DNA from: Parabacteroides distasonis
GTDB lineage: Bacteria > Bacteroidota > Bacteroidia > Bacteroidales > Tannerellaceae
DNA length: 64,000 bases
Reading direction: 5' to 3'
NCBI RefSeq assembly: GCF_004793765.1
Contig: NZ_SRYM01000014.1
Coordinates: 18,976 to 82,975, forward strand
The stretch's first letter is position 1; each line of letters starts with the position of its first letter. Positions 30,265 through 41,899 of the stretch are shown piece after piece. The translations under genes were made by a program, and so were the position numbers. The notes under the pieces were generated by a model. That model was not told the DNA's origin. It was given only the letters and a program-made list of their open reading frames with translations, and made no database searches.

Positions 30265-32109
30265 TTATTTGAATCTTTTCTCCAGCTCCTCGTCCGTCAG
30301 CATGGAAATGATCGTCTTCCCGCCTGGGGTCAAGTTCGAGTCCGGACAAGAGAACAGGGAGGCGATCAGATGATCCATCTCTTCCGGGGATAAGGATTTG
30401 CCGGGACGGATAGCGGCAGCCTTCGCTAAAGACAAGGCGATGGCTTCGCAGATCTTCTCATGTACTTCGCATCCGGTCTCGATCGCCCGGCCCACGATAT
30501 CCTTTACCAAGTTCACCGGATCAAGGTTTTCTATACCGGCAGGCAGGCCATTGATGGCATAATTGTCATTTCCCAGATTGCTCAGATCAAAGCCGACGAA
30601 GCGCAAATCTTCCAATAAGGAGGGCAGTACAGCCGCCTCGGCAGCGGTAAACTCTACAATCTCCGGGAATAGGACTTGTTGGGAGACACCTTGTTGCTGA
30701 CGGATATTTGACAGATATTGGTCAAACAAGATGCGCACATGCGCACGATGCTGGTCAATAATAGCCAAGCCCGATTTCAAGGAAGTCACGATATATCTCC
30801 CTTTATATTGATAACAAGGATTACTTACCTCCGCGAACAGGTTTTCCGGATTAGAAGCCTCGGCCGGCAATTCCTCGACAGGGGCATCCTCGAAAGTCTC
30901 GGACTCCAGTTGGACAGCCACCCGGTCGTTCTCAAACCCTTGATATAATTTAGACCAATCGAATTCCGGTTTCTTGTAAGAGGTAGTGTTAAACGGATTA
31001 TAACTGGAATCCACTTGCACCTTCGGGGCCTTATAAGTACTAGGCTCACTTTTCTTAACCGGGTTGTAAACAGGAATATCGATCGCGTCCTCCACGTCGA
31101 AATCAATCGTAGGAATAGCGCTCGATTTAGCCAATGCCTCCCGGGTAGCGGCCATCAAGATCTGCCAAATCGGTTGCTCGTTCTCAAACTTAATCTCGGT
31201 CTTCGTCGGATGGATATTGACATCGATCGAAGAGGGATCCAACGTGAAATAAACAAAATAATTCGGCATATCCCCGGCGGGGATCAATTGCTCATAAGCC
31301 TGCATGATCGCCTTATGGAAATAAGGATGTTTCATATAACGGCCATTCACGAAAAAGAACTGCAATGCCCCCCGCTTCTTCGCCGAGTCCGGACGTCCCA
31401 CGAAGCCGGAAATAGTCACCATGGAACTCTGCGCATCCAAAGAGAGCAACTTTTGGTTCAGATTCTTACCGTATATATTAATGATGCGCTGACGCAAGCC
31501 CGACTCGGGCAGATTGAATATCTCTGCGTCATTATGATAAAGAGACATCCCCACCTGTGGATTCACCAAGGCGATTCGCTCGAACTCATTGATGATATTC
31601 CGGAATTCCGTCTCATTCGACTTCAAGAATTTCCGGCGGGCGGGAACATTGAAGAAAAGATTCTTCACCGAGAAGATACTTCCCTCGTTACAAGCCTCCG
31701 GCTCAATATTCTCCAAATTGGAACCCGCAATGGATAGATAGGTGCCAAGCTCTGCCCCCCTAGCCCGGGTACGCAACTCGATATGGGCGACAGCGGCGAT
31801 AGAGGCCAATGCCTCACCCCGGAAGCCCATCGTATGCAAAGAGAATAAATCCTCGGCCGTAGAGATCTTAGATGTAGCGTGGCGCTCAAAAGCCATGCGG
31901 GCATCCGTCTCGGACATACCTTTCCCGTCATCGATCACCTGTACCAATGTCTTGCCCGCATCCTTTATGTTCACCTGGATATTGGAAGCGCCAGCGTCCA
32001 CCGCATTCTCGACCAACTCTTTAACGACAGAAGCCGGACGTTGGATCACCTCTCCCGCCGCAATTTGGTTGGCAATATGGTCTGGAAGTAAATGAATGAT
32101 ATCGCTCAT
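30265..32109 (-). CDS. mutL: DNA mismatch repair protein MutL
   Basis: ATG 32109 overlaps the stop of the upstream gene (TAATG) and gives 614 aa; an upstream TTG is unlikely. The GHKL ATPase domain holds ENAVDAGAS (Mg-binding Asn), DDGKGM and [12 protein letters not shown]. The C-terminal dimerisation domain (about 430-614) has [11 protein letters not shown] where the endonuclease motif of MutL homologues reads DQHAxxE. The Glu is missing, so nuclease activity is doubtful. MutL links MutS mismatch recognition to strand removal. It ends the envelope-folding cluster. Confidence 0.97.
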   Translation of the reverse strand: MSDIIHLLPDHIANQIAAGEVIQRPASVVKELVENAVDAGASNIQVNIKDAGKTLVQVIDDGKGMSETDARMAFERHATSKISTAEDLFSLHTMGFRGEALASIAAVAHIELRTRARGAELGTYLSIAGSNLENIEPEACNEGSIFSVKNLFFNVPARRKFLKSNETEFRNIINEFERIALVNPQVGMSLYHNDAEIFNLPESGLRQRIINIYGKNLNQKLLSLDAQSSMVTISGFVGRPDSAKKRGALQFFFVNGRYMKHPYFHKAIMQAYEQLIPAGDMPNYFVYFTLDPSSIDVNIHPTKTEIKFENEQPIWQILMAATREALAKSSAIPTIDFDVEDAIDIPVYNPVKKSEPSTYKAPKVQVDSSYNPFNTTSYKKPEFDWSKLYQGFENDRVAVQLESETFEDAPVEELPAEASNPENLFAEVSNPCYQYKGRYIVTSLKSGLAIIDQHRAHVRILFDQYLSNIRQQQGVSQQVLFPEIVEFTAAEAAVLPSLLEDLRFVGFDLSNLGNDNYAINGLPAGIENLDPVNLVKDIVGRAIETGCEVHEKICEAIALSLAKAAAIRPGKSLSPEEMDHLIASLFSCPDSNLTPGGKTIISMLTDEELEKRFK

Positions 32110-32411
32110 TACCAAAACAAATACCAAAAGAAAGCAGCCAAGACCGCCAAGGCCACCGCCAGTTTCACATTCTTATACCTACGAGCCCGGGAATCCTCGC
32201 CTCGCCCCACGCTTTTCTTCAGATGCGAGGTCCCTTCAATGAAAGTTCCCTTGATATGCGGCTTATATTCCTCCAACGGTTCCTCTACACCCATTTCACG
32301 TTTGACCTTGCTTATACGTTCCTCCAAGGCTTCCTTATGAGGGTCCCAATAAATAGGCTTATGATCAAATTGACGCGGCTTACGCATGTTATAAAACGAG
32401 AAAAGTGCCAT
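32109..32411 (-). CDS. Small single-pass membrane protein, function unknown
   Basis: The 100-aa protein has a charged, Pro/Tyr-containing N-terminal part ([20 protein letters not shown]) and one C-terminal hydrophobic segment (about 82-99, [16 protein letters not shown]). No signal peptide is visible, so a tail-anchored topology with the N-terminus in the cytosol is likely. It lies between the OstA-like gene and mutL, coupled to mutL by a 1-nt overlap. I do not recognise a named family. Confidence 0.75.
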
Positions 32412-32441
32412 AGCTTTACCTAATTAATTATGAATACGACG

Positions 32442-34046
32442 CTAATGTACGAATTTATTGCTTCTCCTCGGAACATCTTGAACTTTTCTTTTCACGACCT
32501 GATAAATATCATCCTTGTCTTTAGGACGGATATAATCAAACCAATAAAAGTCTTTCAAGTATTTCTGGTCGGGCTTCAGATCGGGAATAGGGGTCATCGT
32601 ACCCGTTGGTGTCGGCCAGATTTTTAGTTTATCCAACTTATTGTCTTTTAGCCAAATCGTAAGGAAACCGCTCTTGGTCTCGTTCATACCGACCATCGAG
32701 CCATCCTTTTCCAATGGAAAAAATATAGATTCGGCATTACCCGATACATCGATCTGATTCACGACCCGCCCCTCGAAATAAGCCTTCAAGTCATTTCCCT
32801 TTAATTGGTTGAACACGGTAGAATCGATTTGCTGTATCGCGAAAGCGAATTGCTTCACGTGGGCGAAATCGATCGAGCTATCATTCATAAATATCAAGAT
32901 CGTATCCCCATAAATCTGATATTGTTCGTTCCAGACGATAGGGTCCGTATACATATATAATACAGAGTCTCTCGTATTAAACTGCATCGAATCGCAAACA
33001 CCTTGCATATCCGTCCGATAGAAACGGACGCCGTAATAAGCTTTTACTTCCCGGTAAAGAGAATCCACCGTAATCATCTTCAAGGTATCGCCATGCAGAA
33101 ACAGTGTATCCCCTTGGCTGAATTCCAAGAAACGGGCGCTATCCGTCGCGAAAGCATACTCAGTCTTCTCGTTGTAAAAACCATACTGGCCTTCCAGCAT
33201 GACATGCTGCGCCGTGTCTTGCAGACTCATATTACCGAATGCCTCCCCAAAGCCCAGTTCGCGGTTGTAGGCGATAGAATCGCCCGTCAAGATACGGTCG
33301 CCGGAAACTACCTGAGAACGATCCAATAGCAAAGAGGTGTTATTCACGGTATCGTACCAACCTTTGGAAGAATAGATCGTGCCACTATCCGACATTATAA
33401 TAGACGGTCCGAGGATCGTGGCGATCTTCGAGCCTGTATTATAATGTAAGGTATCGGAATACAACGTAAATTGCTCATTTTCCAAACGGACGCTATCATT
33501 GAAGATAGCCAATTTCGTACTCGGCGAATACTGCCCGTAAAAAGAAGAGAGCTGATTCAAAGAATCGACGATCACCCCCCCGTCGAAATAATATCCGATA
33601 TTCGGGATTCTCTCATAGTTCAAGCTATCCGTAAATAGGGTAACTTGCCCATTCTCCATACGGACATTCTCCCGCAAGTAAGCGATTTGGGTATTTCCAT
33701 CATAAAACAGGTAATTTCCATATACGAACAAAGTATCCCCTTGTTCCATCCGAACATTACTAAACGCCTCCAAGGAATTGGTCTGCTCGAAGAAATATGC
33801 GCTATCGCAATACATATACGAACTATCATGGCGAAAACAAACATCACCATTCAATACCTGAGCCTCGGCGTTCCTCTCCTTATCGAACGAAAGTGTATTC
33901 GCATGCTCCAAAAAGACCTTCGTCTTCTTGGGAGCTACACTACTATCTTTGGCGGCTACCACCGTGCTATCTCGCATTTGCGCAAACACACCAACCGATA
34001 AAGCACACGATAAGACCGCTAGAAATAACCTGTTAATTAGTCTCAT
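32442..34046 (-). CDS. OstA/LptA-like periplasmic or outer-membrane protein
   Basis: The 534-aa protein has a signal peptide (MRLINRLFLAVLSCALSVGV, then FAQ). It then shows repeated short beta-strand units of OstA-like type, such as LNGDVCFRHDSSYMYCDSAY, FEAFSNV-like turns and VTLFTDSLNYERIPNIGYYF. This pattern matches the OstA/LptA beta-jellyroll that carries LPS across the periplasm. Bacteroidota have OstA-like proteins of this size separate from LptD. It overlaps the PPIase gene by 4 nt (ATGA), suggesting coupling. A link to LPS transport is inferred. Confidence 0.85.
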   Translation of the reverse strand: MRLINRLFLAVLSCALSVGVFAQMRDSTVVAAKDSSVAPKKTKVFLEHANTLSFDKERNAEAQVLNGDVCFRHDSSYMYCDSAYFFEQTNSLEAFSNVRMEQGDTLFVYGNYLFYDGNTQIAYLRENVRMENGQVTLFTDSLNYERIPNIGYYFDGGVIVDSLNQLSSFYGQYSPSTKLAIFNDSVRLENEQFTLYSDTLHYNTGSKIATILGPSIIMSDSGTIYSSKGWYDTVNNTSLLLDRSQVVSGDRILTGDSIAYNRELGFGEAFGNMSLQDTAQHVMLEGQYGFYNEKTEYAFATDSARFLEFSQGDTLFLHGDTLKMITVDSLYREVKAYYGVRFYRTDMQGVCDSMQFNTRDSVLYMYTDPIVWNEQYQIYGDTILIFMNDSSIDFAHVKQFAFAIQQIDSTVFNQLKGNDLKAYFEGRVVNQIDVSGNAESIFFPLEKDGSMVGMNETKSGFLTIWLKDNKLDKLKIWPTPTGTMTPIPDLKPDQKYLKDFYWFDYIRPKDKDDIYQVVKRKVQDVPRRSNKFVH

Positions 34047-35407
34047 TCCTTAATCCAACCCGGATATTTGAAATCACAATTCCTCCAACCGTCGCTAATA
34101 CGCACGTAGGTTGATTTTTGTTTCTTCGTGATCCAGTCGTTCAATAACTCCTCACGTTTCTTAGTCTCTATGATTGCTTTCAAAGCTTGGAAGTCATCGG
34201 CCAAATTCGCCTTATGTCCTTCCGTCCGAGCTTTCAGTTTAACGATAGCCACCACCTCTTTCTGTTTATTTGTCAACATGGTAAAAGGCTTGGAGATCTC
34301 TCCGACTTTCATACCATATACCACCTTACCTATTTCCTGTGGAAGTTCTTGCATCTCGAACTTAGGGGTTCCCATATTGCGACTCTCGTAATCTTGATTT
34401 ACCATCAAACCTTTATTATTACGCGTATCCTTGTCGTAAGAGACGAATGTAGCGGCTTCCTCGAACGTGAATTTATTCGCTTGCAAATCATTGTATAATG
34501 AATCCAAACGCGTGGTAGCATCCACCAATTCCTTATCGGAGACCTTCGGTTTCAATAAGATATGGCGGCAGTTGATACGGTCTCCGCGCTTCTCGATCAA
34601 TTGGATGATATGGTAACCATACTCCGTCTGTACGATCTGGGAGACACGTTTCGGGTCTTTCAAGTTGAACGCTACGTTCGCAAACTCCGGCAACAACTGT
34701 GTCTTGCTCATGAAACCTAACTCACCACCTCGAGACGCCGACCCCGGATCTTCCGAGTACAAACGAGCCAACGTAGAGAATTCCATCTTACCGGAATTGA
34801 CCTGCTCCGTGAAATCACGCAAACGGGCCTTGATAGCGTCCGTTTCCTCAAATGGAATCTTCGGTTCCAAGGTAACGATTTGCACCTCTACCGTCGTAGG
34901 AATGTTCGGTAGGCTATCCTGAGGCAACTGATTGAAATATTTACGCACTTCGGAAGGAGTCAGCTTGATCTCACCGACCAATTGATGCTGCATCTGTTGC
35001 ACGACCTGCTGCTCTCGTACCATCTCCTTACGCTCGTCCTTGATCTGGGAAAATTTCTTACCGAAATATTCCTCTAATTTCTCGCGAGACCCGATTTGGT
35101 TAACAGCCATGTTCATCCACTGGTCCACGCTCTGGATCACTTGGTTCTCGTTCACGGTGATACTATCGATCTTTGCTTGATTCAGATATAGTTTCTGTAT
35201 CGCCATCTGCTCCGGAATCACGCAATACGGGTCGCCATCCAAACGGACTCCCTCGTTTTGATTATACAAACGCTGCGTCTCAATATCCGAACGTAAAATA
35301 GCATCATCTCCTACCACCCACACAATTTCATCGATCACATTGTCTTGCGCCATTACAAGGCAAGAACAACAGGCAAGAAAGAATACACTTAAAATCTTTT
35401 TCATCAT
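34043..35407 (-). CDS. SurA-like periplasmic peptidyl-prolyl isomerase
   Basis: The 454-aa protein has a signal peptide (MMKKILSVFFLACCSCLVMA), a SurA N-terminal helical domain (about 25-160) and two parvulin domains. The first, about 170-275, includes YSEDPGSASRGGELGFMSK and YGYHIIQLIEKRGDRI. The second follows with CRHILLKPKVSDKELVDATT. It probably chaperones outer-membrane proteins. It is the middle gene of a run of three foldase-like genes. Confidence 0.93.
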   Translation of the reverse strand: MMKKILSVFFLACCSCLVMAQDNVIDEIVWVVGDDAILRSDIETQRLYNQNEGVRLDGDPYCVIPEQMAIQKLYLNQAKIDSITVNENQVIQSVDQWMNMAVNQIGSREKLEEYFGKKFSQIKDERKEMVREQQVVQQMQHQLVGEIKLTPSEVRKYFNQLPQDSLPNIPTTVEVQIVTLEPKIPFEETDAIKARLRDFTEQVNSGKMEFSTLARLYSEDPGSASRGGELGFMSKTQLLPEFANVAFNLKDPKRVSQIVQTEYGYHIIQLIEKRGDRINCRHILLKPKVSDKELVDATTRLDSLYNDLQANKFTFEEAATFVSYDKDTRNNKGLMVNQDYESRNMGTPKFEMQELPQEIGKVVYGMKVGEISKPFTMLTNKQKEVVAIVKLKARTEGHKANLADDFQALKAIIETKKREELLNDWITKKQKSTYVRISDGWRNCDFKYPGWIKE

Positions 35408-35432
35408 GTCTACCCATTTATAAAATTAGAGA

Positions 35433-36287
35433 TCACGGCTCGGAATGGAAATCCACGTCACCGCTCCGGATCGCATCGTTATATAACTCGTCTTCAAATT
35501 TTTTCAAGAATTCAACTTTTCGTTGGTTGACCAGCATTTCCATGACGTGCGAACTGGCATAATCATACGGCCCGACACTTCCAGAAGGTAAATATTCCTT
35601 GATATTCAGCAGATAGCAATAATTACTATCCGCAACTTCAACAAACTTATTCGCCTTCAGAAACGCATTCGGATTCGATACATGGATCGGTATATTATCC
35701 ATCACCTCATCGAAATCAACCCATTTGTCGTAAAAGTACTCATAAATCGTAGCATTTTGCACACTATACTTCTCTATTTTTTCTAAAGAGGCCACATCTG
35801 TGGATTTGTACCACTTTTTTACGTCGGTAAGTCCCGGAGCATCAACCGGGATTTTTAAGAATAATCCCTTAATTAAGCCTTTATCCAAGATAAACTTTTT
35901 CTGGTTTTCCTCGTAATAATTTAACTTATCACCTTCCCGGATATCGGCTTTCAGCTTCTCCTCTATCAATCGTTCCTGATAACGGTAACGAACCAAGGAA
36001 CGCCTGTATTCCTCTACCAATTTATCGACCTCCTCTTTCTCATCCCCCAAGTTACGCAAAGCCACATCGTACACCAATACATCCTTTACCCATTTCTTGA
36101 TAAAGTTCTCGGTCAGCAACAGACTATCTGCGGAGGAAATCCCCCGGGGTATTAGCTTATTCACCTCCGAACGATTCAGGGTACGTCCTTTCACGCTAAC
36201 CAAGACGTCCGTAGTATCAGCCGGCTGAGAACCTTTACAGGCACCCAACAACACAACGAACGCTAGGAACATGAAGACTATCCTCAT
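35433..36287 (-). CDS. Lipoprotein related to SurA/PpiD N-terminal domain
   Basis: The 284-aa protein has a lipobox LLGAC (Cys17) followed by KGSQPADTTD. The rest is helical and charged, beginning VLVSVKGRTLNRSEVNKLIP as SurA-type chaperones do. No complete parvulin domain is visible, so it is probably a chaperone-like lipoprotein without isomerase activity. It sits between two parvulin genes, in the same direction. Confidence 0.8.
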   Translation of the reverse strand: MRIVFMFLAFVVLLGACKGSQPADTTDVLVSVKGRTLNRSEVNKLIPRGISSADSLLLTENFIKKWVKDVLVYDVALRNLGDEKEEVDKLVEEYRRSLVRYRYQERLIEEKLKADIREGDKLNYYEENQKKFILDKGLIKGLFLKIPVDAPGLTDVKKWYKSTDVASLEKIEKYSVQNATIYEYFYDKWVDFDEVMDNIPIHVSNPNAFLKANKFVEVADSNYCYLLNIKEYLPSGSVGPYDYASSHVMEMLVNQRKVEFLKKFEDELYNDAIRSGDVDFHSEP

Positions 36288-36302
36288 ATCTATACTTTTG
36301 TT

Positions 36303-37871
36303 TTATTTCTTTAGTTTCTTCAATAATTTCCAGTTTACAGTCACCGGATATCTCTTATTCAAATCAGCAATCCACTTTGCCTCCAATACCTTCTGCTGGG
36401 CAAAGGGTTTGCTCCAAATCTCCCGGTTGCTGACCTCAAACAACAGAATCCCATCCCGGTACTCCTGCATCAAATAAGGGATCTCCGGATGTTTCGTCTC
36501 CAAATTCTTACGCTCGGCAGTCGTCACGATATCGCGGATAAACAAATCATAGACCTCTTGCATAAAATCACCCGCATACGTCTTTGTAGAGAACGGGCAA
36601 CGCTGGATATAATAAACGAACTCCGCTTGCGGGAAATCCTTTCCATCCAAATGCATAAGCGTTTTGTTCATACCCTTCGCTTTCTCATAAAACGTCTCGT
36701 CCGTGGGGAAACAATCATTACATAAGGCTTGCAACTCCGCATAGGCTTCCGGATAGAAAACGTATCCGTATTCTTTTTTCATACGATCGTCGAAAACTTT
36801 ATACAACTCAAAGTTACGTTCACCCTGCCCCATACGTCTCGACAAGGCTTTTTCCTCTTCCTCAAACGAAGGGCGTCCCTTCTTATCGATCAACTTAATG
36901 ATATGGTAACCAAAGCGAGTTTCCACCACCCCGGATAAATCACCCGGCTTGCTCAAGGCAAAAGCGGCTTGCTCAAAAGGCTGGACCATCTCGCCTACCC
37001 CAAACCAAGGCAATACTCCCTCTTTCTGAGCGGAAGCAGCATCCCCGGAATATTCTTTCGCTAACTCGCCAAAATCAACTCCCTCTTGTACTTGCTTATA
37101 AATAGCTTGCGCTTTCGATAAGAAAGCCGACGAATCCTGAATAGTGGAATCTTTAGGGAATGCAATCAAGATATGAGCGACACGTACCCGTCCCGGATTA
37201 GGTTTGCGGCTATGGACTTTTATCAAATGAAATCCTAATTTCGTGCGAACAGGTTCAGACACCACGCCAATCGGCAAGGAATAGGCGGCATCCTCAAACA
37301 CTTTCAAGGTTTGCATCGGGAGCAGGCAACGTACATATTCGCAAGCGACATGTTCCTTGTCCTTCTCGGCCAAAGTTTTCCCGACCATTTCCATATCCTC
37401 TCCTTTCTGGAGACGTTCGTATACCCGCATAGCTTCTTGATATACAGCTACCGTATCTTTGGAGACCGTCTTCTCCGGCAAACGAAATAAGATGTGGGTC
37501 AACTCTACTGAGTAATCTCCCCGATCATATACCGCACGGGCAGCCGCTTTCTCACCCTCCTTATCCGACATATAGCTATCGATCAACTGAGCCCGGTATC
37601 CATCCAGCTCGCTTTTGAATGAGGATGTCTGGTCGATCCCTAAAGATTCCGCCTCCGCTACTTTTAGCTTAAAATTTTTAAATAGCTCGACATAGTTTTT
37701 GACAGACTTCGTATTCGATAAATCCACCTCTCCATTCTTCTCCGCGATAAAAATAAATTCAGATAAAGGCACTTGTTTTCCAGCGACCGTCATAACGACA
37801 GAATCAGATACGGTTTGAGCGCAAACTGTTACACAAGCGAATACCCCTAGTGAGATAAGTAACTTTTTCAT
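36303..37871 (-). CDS. Periplasmic peptidyl-prolyl isomerase with two parvulin domains
   Basis: Starting at ATG 37871 gives 522 aa with a clean signal peptide (MKKLLISLGVFACVTVCAQ); ATGs at 37904 and 37889 are alternatives. Two parvulin domains are seen: VELTHILFRLPEKTVSKDTV to the RTKLGFHLIKVH end, and VRVAHILIAFPKDSTIQDSS to ETRFGYHIIKLIDKKGRP. The C-terminal about 170 residues are helical. It is the first gene of the foldase cluster, 94 nt after the guaB stop with a hairpin between. Confidence 0.93.
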   Translation of the reverse strand: MKKLLISLGVFACVTVCAQTVSDSVVMTVAGKQVPLSEFIFIAEKNGEVDLSNTKSVKNYVELFKNFKLKVAEAESLGIDQTSSFKSELDGYRAQLIDSYMSDKEGEKAAARAVYDRGDYSVELTHILFRLPEKTVSKDTVAVYQEAMRVYERLQKGEDMEMVGKTLAEKDKEHVACEYVRCLLPMQTLKVFEDAAYSLPIGVVSEPVRTKLGFHLIKVHSRKPNPGRVRVAHILIAFPKDSTIQDSSAFLSKAQAIYKQVQEGVDFGELAKEYSGDAASAQKEGVLPWFGVGEMVQPFEQAAFALSKPGDLSGVVETRFGYHIIKLIDKKGRPSFEEEEKALSRRMGQGERNFELYKVFDDRMKKEYGYVFYPEAYAELQALCNDCFPTDETFYEKAKGMNKTLMHLDGKDFPQAEFVYYIQRCPFSTKTYAGDFMQEVYDLFIRDIVTTAERKNLETKHPEIPYLMQEYRDGILLFEVSNREIWSKPFAQQKVLEAKWIADLNKRYPVTVNWKLLKKLKK

Positions 37872-37913
37872 CAAAAATTCTTTTACCATAGCACGAATAT
37901 ACATTACAAAAAT

Positions 37914-37971
37914 AACACTAATCTAACGGAGAGCCGATAAGAAAAGTATGCTATCCCATTAAATTAGTGTT
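37914..37971 (-). terminator. Probable terminator of guaB
   Basis: A 9-bp inverted repeat (37963-37971 with 37914-37922) with a 40-nt loop is followed on the minus strand by ATTTTTG. The long loop lowers confidence. Confidence 0.5.
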
Positions 37972-37997
37972 TTTTATAAAACGTAAAACTTGTATTA

Positions 37998-39485
<1,488 letters not shown>

Positions 39486-39502
39486 TTAAAAATTATTGCG
39501 CG

Positions 39503-39510
39503 CAAATATA
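39503..39510 (-). promoter_or_regulatory. -7 element of the guaB promoter
   Basis: TATATTTG on the minus strand matches TAnnTTTG exactly, 30 nt before the guaB start. The -33 element is not clear. Confidence 0.5.
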
Positions 39511-39550
39511 CGACTTTCCACGCAATAAATCGATATGGGAGTAATTAAAA

Positions 39551-39633
39551 ATTCGATTCGGGAAAAAATAAACTTTCATCCGAACGAAAACAAAATTCCT
39601 TCCGAAGGAAAAATAAATCTCTTTCGGAAGGAA
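39551..39633. repeat. Four-unit dyad array A5 (23/22/23 spacing)
   Basis: Four 15-nt units at 39551, 39574, 39596 and 39619 are built on TTCnTTCCGAAGGAA: ATTCGATTCGGGAAA, TTTCATCCGAACGAA, TTCCTTCCGAAGGAA and CTCTTTCGGAAGGAA. Spacers of 7-8 nt are A-rich. Unit 3 is a near-perfect palindrome. The array lies between the recQ stop and the guaB promoter. Confidence 0.8.
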
Positions 39634-39686
39634 CAATACGCTTCTTTATTTGTTTTTTCTCTAGAGTGGAACCAGGCACCCTTTCA

Positions 39687-41867
39687 TTAGTTTGCCATTT
39701 CAGATAAGAACTTGATACGGACCAAGCGAATCTCCTCTTCCGTATAGTCACCACCTAATTCCTCGATGGCATCTTCCAAACCGTCGGTCTCCGAGTCCTT
39801 GAAATACTCGTAAATATCCTCGATATGATCCTCATCCATAACATCGTTCAAGAAATAATCGATATTGATACGTGTACCGGAATATACGATCGCCTCGATC
39901 TCATCCAAAAGCTCGGTGAACTCAAGTCCGTTTGTCAACGCAATCTCGTCCAGCGCCACCTTACGGTCGATCCGCTGAATGATCGAGACCTTCAACTTAG
40001 ACTTATTAGCGACCGTACGCACACGTAAATCCTCAGGACGCTCAATCTCGTTCTCCTCTACATGCTTCTTGATCAGCTCAATGAACTCCTTGCCATAACG
40101 TCTCGCCTTGCCAGCGCCTACTCCCGGGATATTCTGCAACTCGTCCAACGTGATCGGATAAGTAGTAGCCATAGCCTCCAAAGAGGGGTCTTGGAAAATC
40201 ACGAAAGGTGGAACTTCCAACCGCTTGGATAATTTCTTTCGCAAATCCTTCATCATGGAATAAAGAACTGGGTCTACCGCACAAGAGGCACCCCCACGAA
40301 CCGGAGCCTCCTCTTCCTCTTCCTCGAATTCATTGTCCTCGGTAATCCTGAACGATACCGGCTTCTTCATGAACTCCTTACCTTTTTCCGTGATTTTCAG
40401 CAAACCATAATTCTCAATATCCTTCGCTAAATAGCCGGCGATTAAAGCCTGACGAATAACGGCGTTCCAAGTTTTATCGTCCTCGTCCTGCCCGGAACCA
40501 AAGACCTCTAATTCATTGTGCTTGTAATTTTGGATTTCGGAGGTTTCGTTACCTACCAAAATATTTACGATATAATCTGCCTTAAACTTTTCTTTCAACG
40601 TACTGATAACCTCCAGTACCGCACTTAACAATTCCTTCGCTTCCACCTGTTTCTTTGGATTCAAACAATTATCACAATTACCACAATTATCTTCCAGGTA
40701 TTCCTCACCGAAATAATGCAATAGCACTTTTCTCCGGCAGACGGAAGTTTCAGCATAGGCCGCAGTCTCTAAAAGCAACTGTTTGCCGATTTCCTGTTCG
40801 GCCACGGGCTTTCCTTGCATGAATTTCTCCAATTTTTGCAAGTCCTTATAAGCATAGAAAGCGATACATTGGCCTTCTCCACCGTCCCTACCGGCACGAC
40901 CGGTTTCCTGGTAATAACCTTCTAGGCTCTTCGGGATATCATAATGAATCACATAACGGACATCTGGCTTGTCGATACCCATACCGAAAGCGATCGTAGC
41001 CACGATCACATCCACCTGTTCCATCAGGAAGGCATCCTGATTGGCAGAACGCACTTGCGAATCCATTCCCGCATGGTAAGGTAAGGCCTTTATTCCGTTA
41101 GCTTTCAAGATGTCGGCAAATTCCTCCACCTTTTTACGGCTCAGACAATATACGATACCCGATTTACCCTCGTTGGCTTTAATATACTTAATGATCTCGC
41201 GGTCTATATTCGTTCCTTTCGGACGAACCTCATAATACAAATTAGAGCGGTTGAAGGATGATTTAAAGACTGTAGCGTCTATCATACCCAGATTCTTCTG
41301 GATATCGTGCTGTACCTTAGGCGTAGCGGTAGCGGTCAGAGCGATTAACGGACGTTTACCGATTTCATTGATAATCGGACGGATTCTTCGGTATTCAGGA
41401 CGGAAATCATGCCCCCATTCCGAGATACAATGCGCCTCGTCCACCGCATAGAAAGAGATCTTTACCTGACGCAAAAAATCCACGTTCTCTTCCTTGGTCA
41501 AAGACTCCGGTGCTACATACAGCAACTTGGTACGTCCTGATAGTATATCCGATTTCACCTGGTCGATTGCCGACTTATTCAAAGAGGAATTGATAAAATG
41601 GGCGACCCCATCTTCCTCGCTGAAATTCCGCATCGCATCCACCTGATTCTTCATCAAAGCGATCAACGGAGATATCACGATTGCGGTTCCTTCCATTAGT
41701 ATGGATGGTAATTGATAACAAAGAGATTTACCTCCCCCCGTCGGCATTAATACAAAAGTATCCTTCCCGGCCAGCACATTCTCAATAATAGCCTTCTGGT
41801 TCCCTTTAAAGGTACCGAAGCCAAAGTGCCGATTTAGCTCTTCTGTTAAATGATCCTTCTTTGCCAT
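39687..41867 (-). CDS. recQ: ATP-dependent DNA helicase RecQ
   Basis: The 726-aa superfamily-2 helicase has Walker A MPTGGGKSLCYQ (Lys47) and DEAH at 143-146. Motif VI lies in QETGRAGRDG. The RQC domain has a four-Cys zinc site (CRRKVLLHYFGEEYLEDNC, then CDNC). An HRDC domain at about 520-600 includes GVGAGKARRYGKEF. A C-terminal acidic extension makes it longer than E. coli RecQ (about 609 aa), as in many Bacteroidales. It unwinds DNA in recombination repair. It lies 32 nt after clpX. Confidence 0.97.
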   Translation of the reverse strand: MAKKDHLTEELNRHFGFGTFKGNQKAIIENVLAGKDTFVLMPTGGGKSLCYQLPSILMEGTAIVISPLIALMKNQVDAMRNFSEEDGVAHFINSSLNKSAIDQVKSDILSGRTKLLYVAPESLTKEENVDFLRQVKISFYAVDEAHCISEWGHDFRPEYRRIRPIINEIGKRPLIALTATATPKVQHDIQKNLGMIDATVFKSSFNRSNLYYEVRPKGTNIDREIIKYIKANEGKSGIVYCLSRKKVEEFADILKANGIKALPYHAGMDSQVRSANQDAFLMEQVDVIVATIAFGMGIDKPDVRYVIHYDIPKSLEGYYQETGRAGRDGGEGQCIAFYAYKDLQKLEKFMQGKPVAEQEIGKQLLLETAAYAETSVCRRKVLLHYFGEEYLEDNCGNCDNCLNPKKQVEAKELLSAVLEVISTLKEKFKADYIVNILVGNETSEIQNYKHNELEVFGSGQDEDDKTWNAVIRQALIAGYLAKDIENYGLLKITEKGKEFMKKPVSFRITEDNEFEEEEEEAPVRGGASCAVDPVLYSMMKDLRKKLSKRLEVPPFVIFQDPSLEAMATTYPITLDELQNIPGVGAGKARRYGKEFIELIKKHVEENEIERPEDLRVRTVANKSKLKVSIIQRIDRKVALDEIALTNGLEFTELLDEIEAIVYSGTRINIDYFLNDVMDEDHIEDIYEYFKDSETDGLEDAIEELGGDYTEEEIRLVRIKFLSEMAN

Positions 41868-41899
41868 ACTTCGTATTATTTATAGTAAACCGCCTACGT

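Noticed and set aside
31015..31737. 240-codon frame antisense to mutL
   Set aside because: Opposite a conserved gene and low-complexity, Arg/Ile-rich translation; treated as a shadow.
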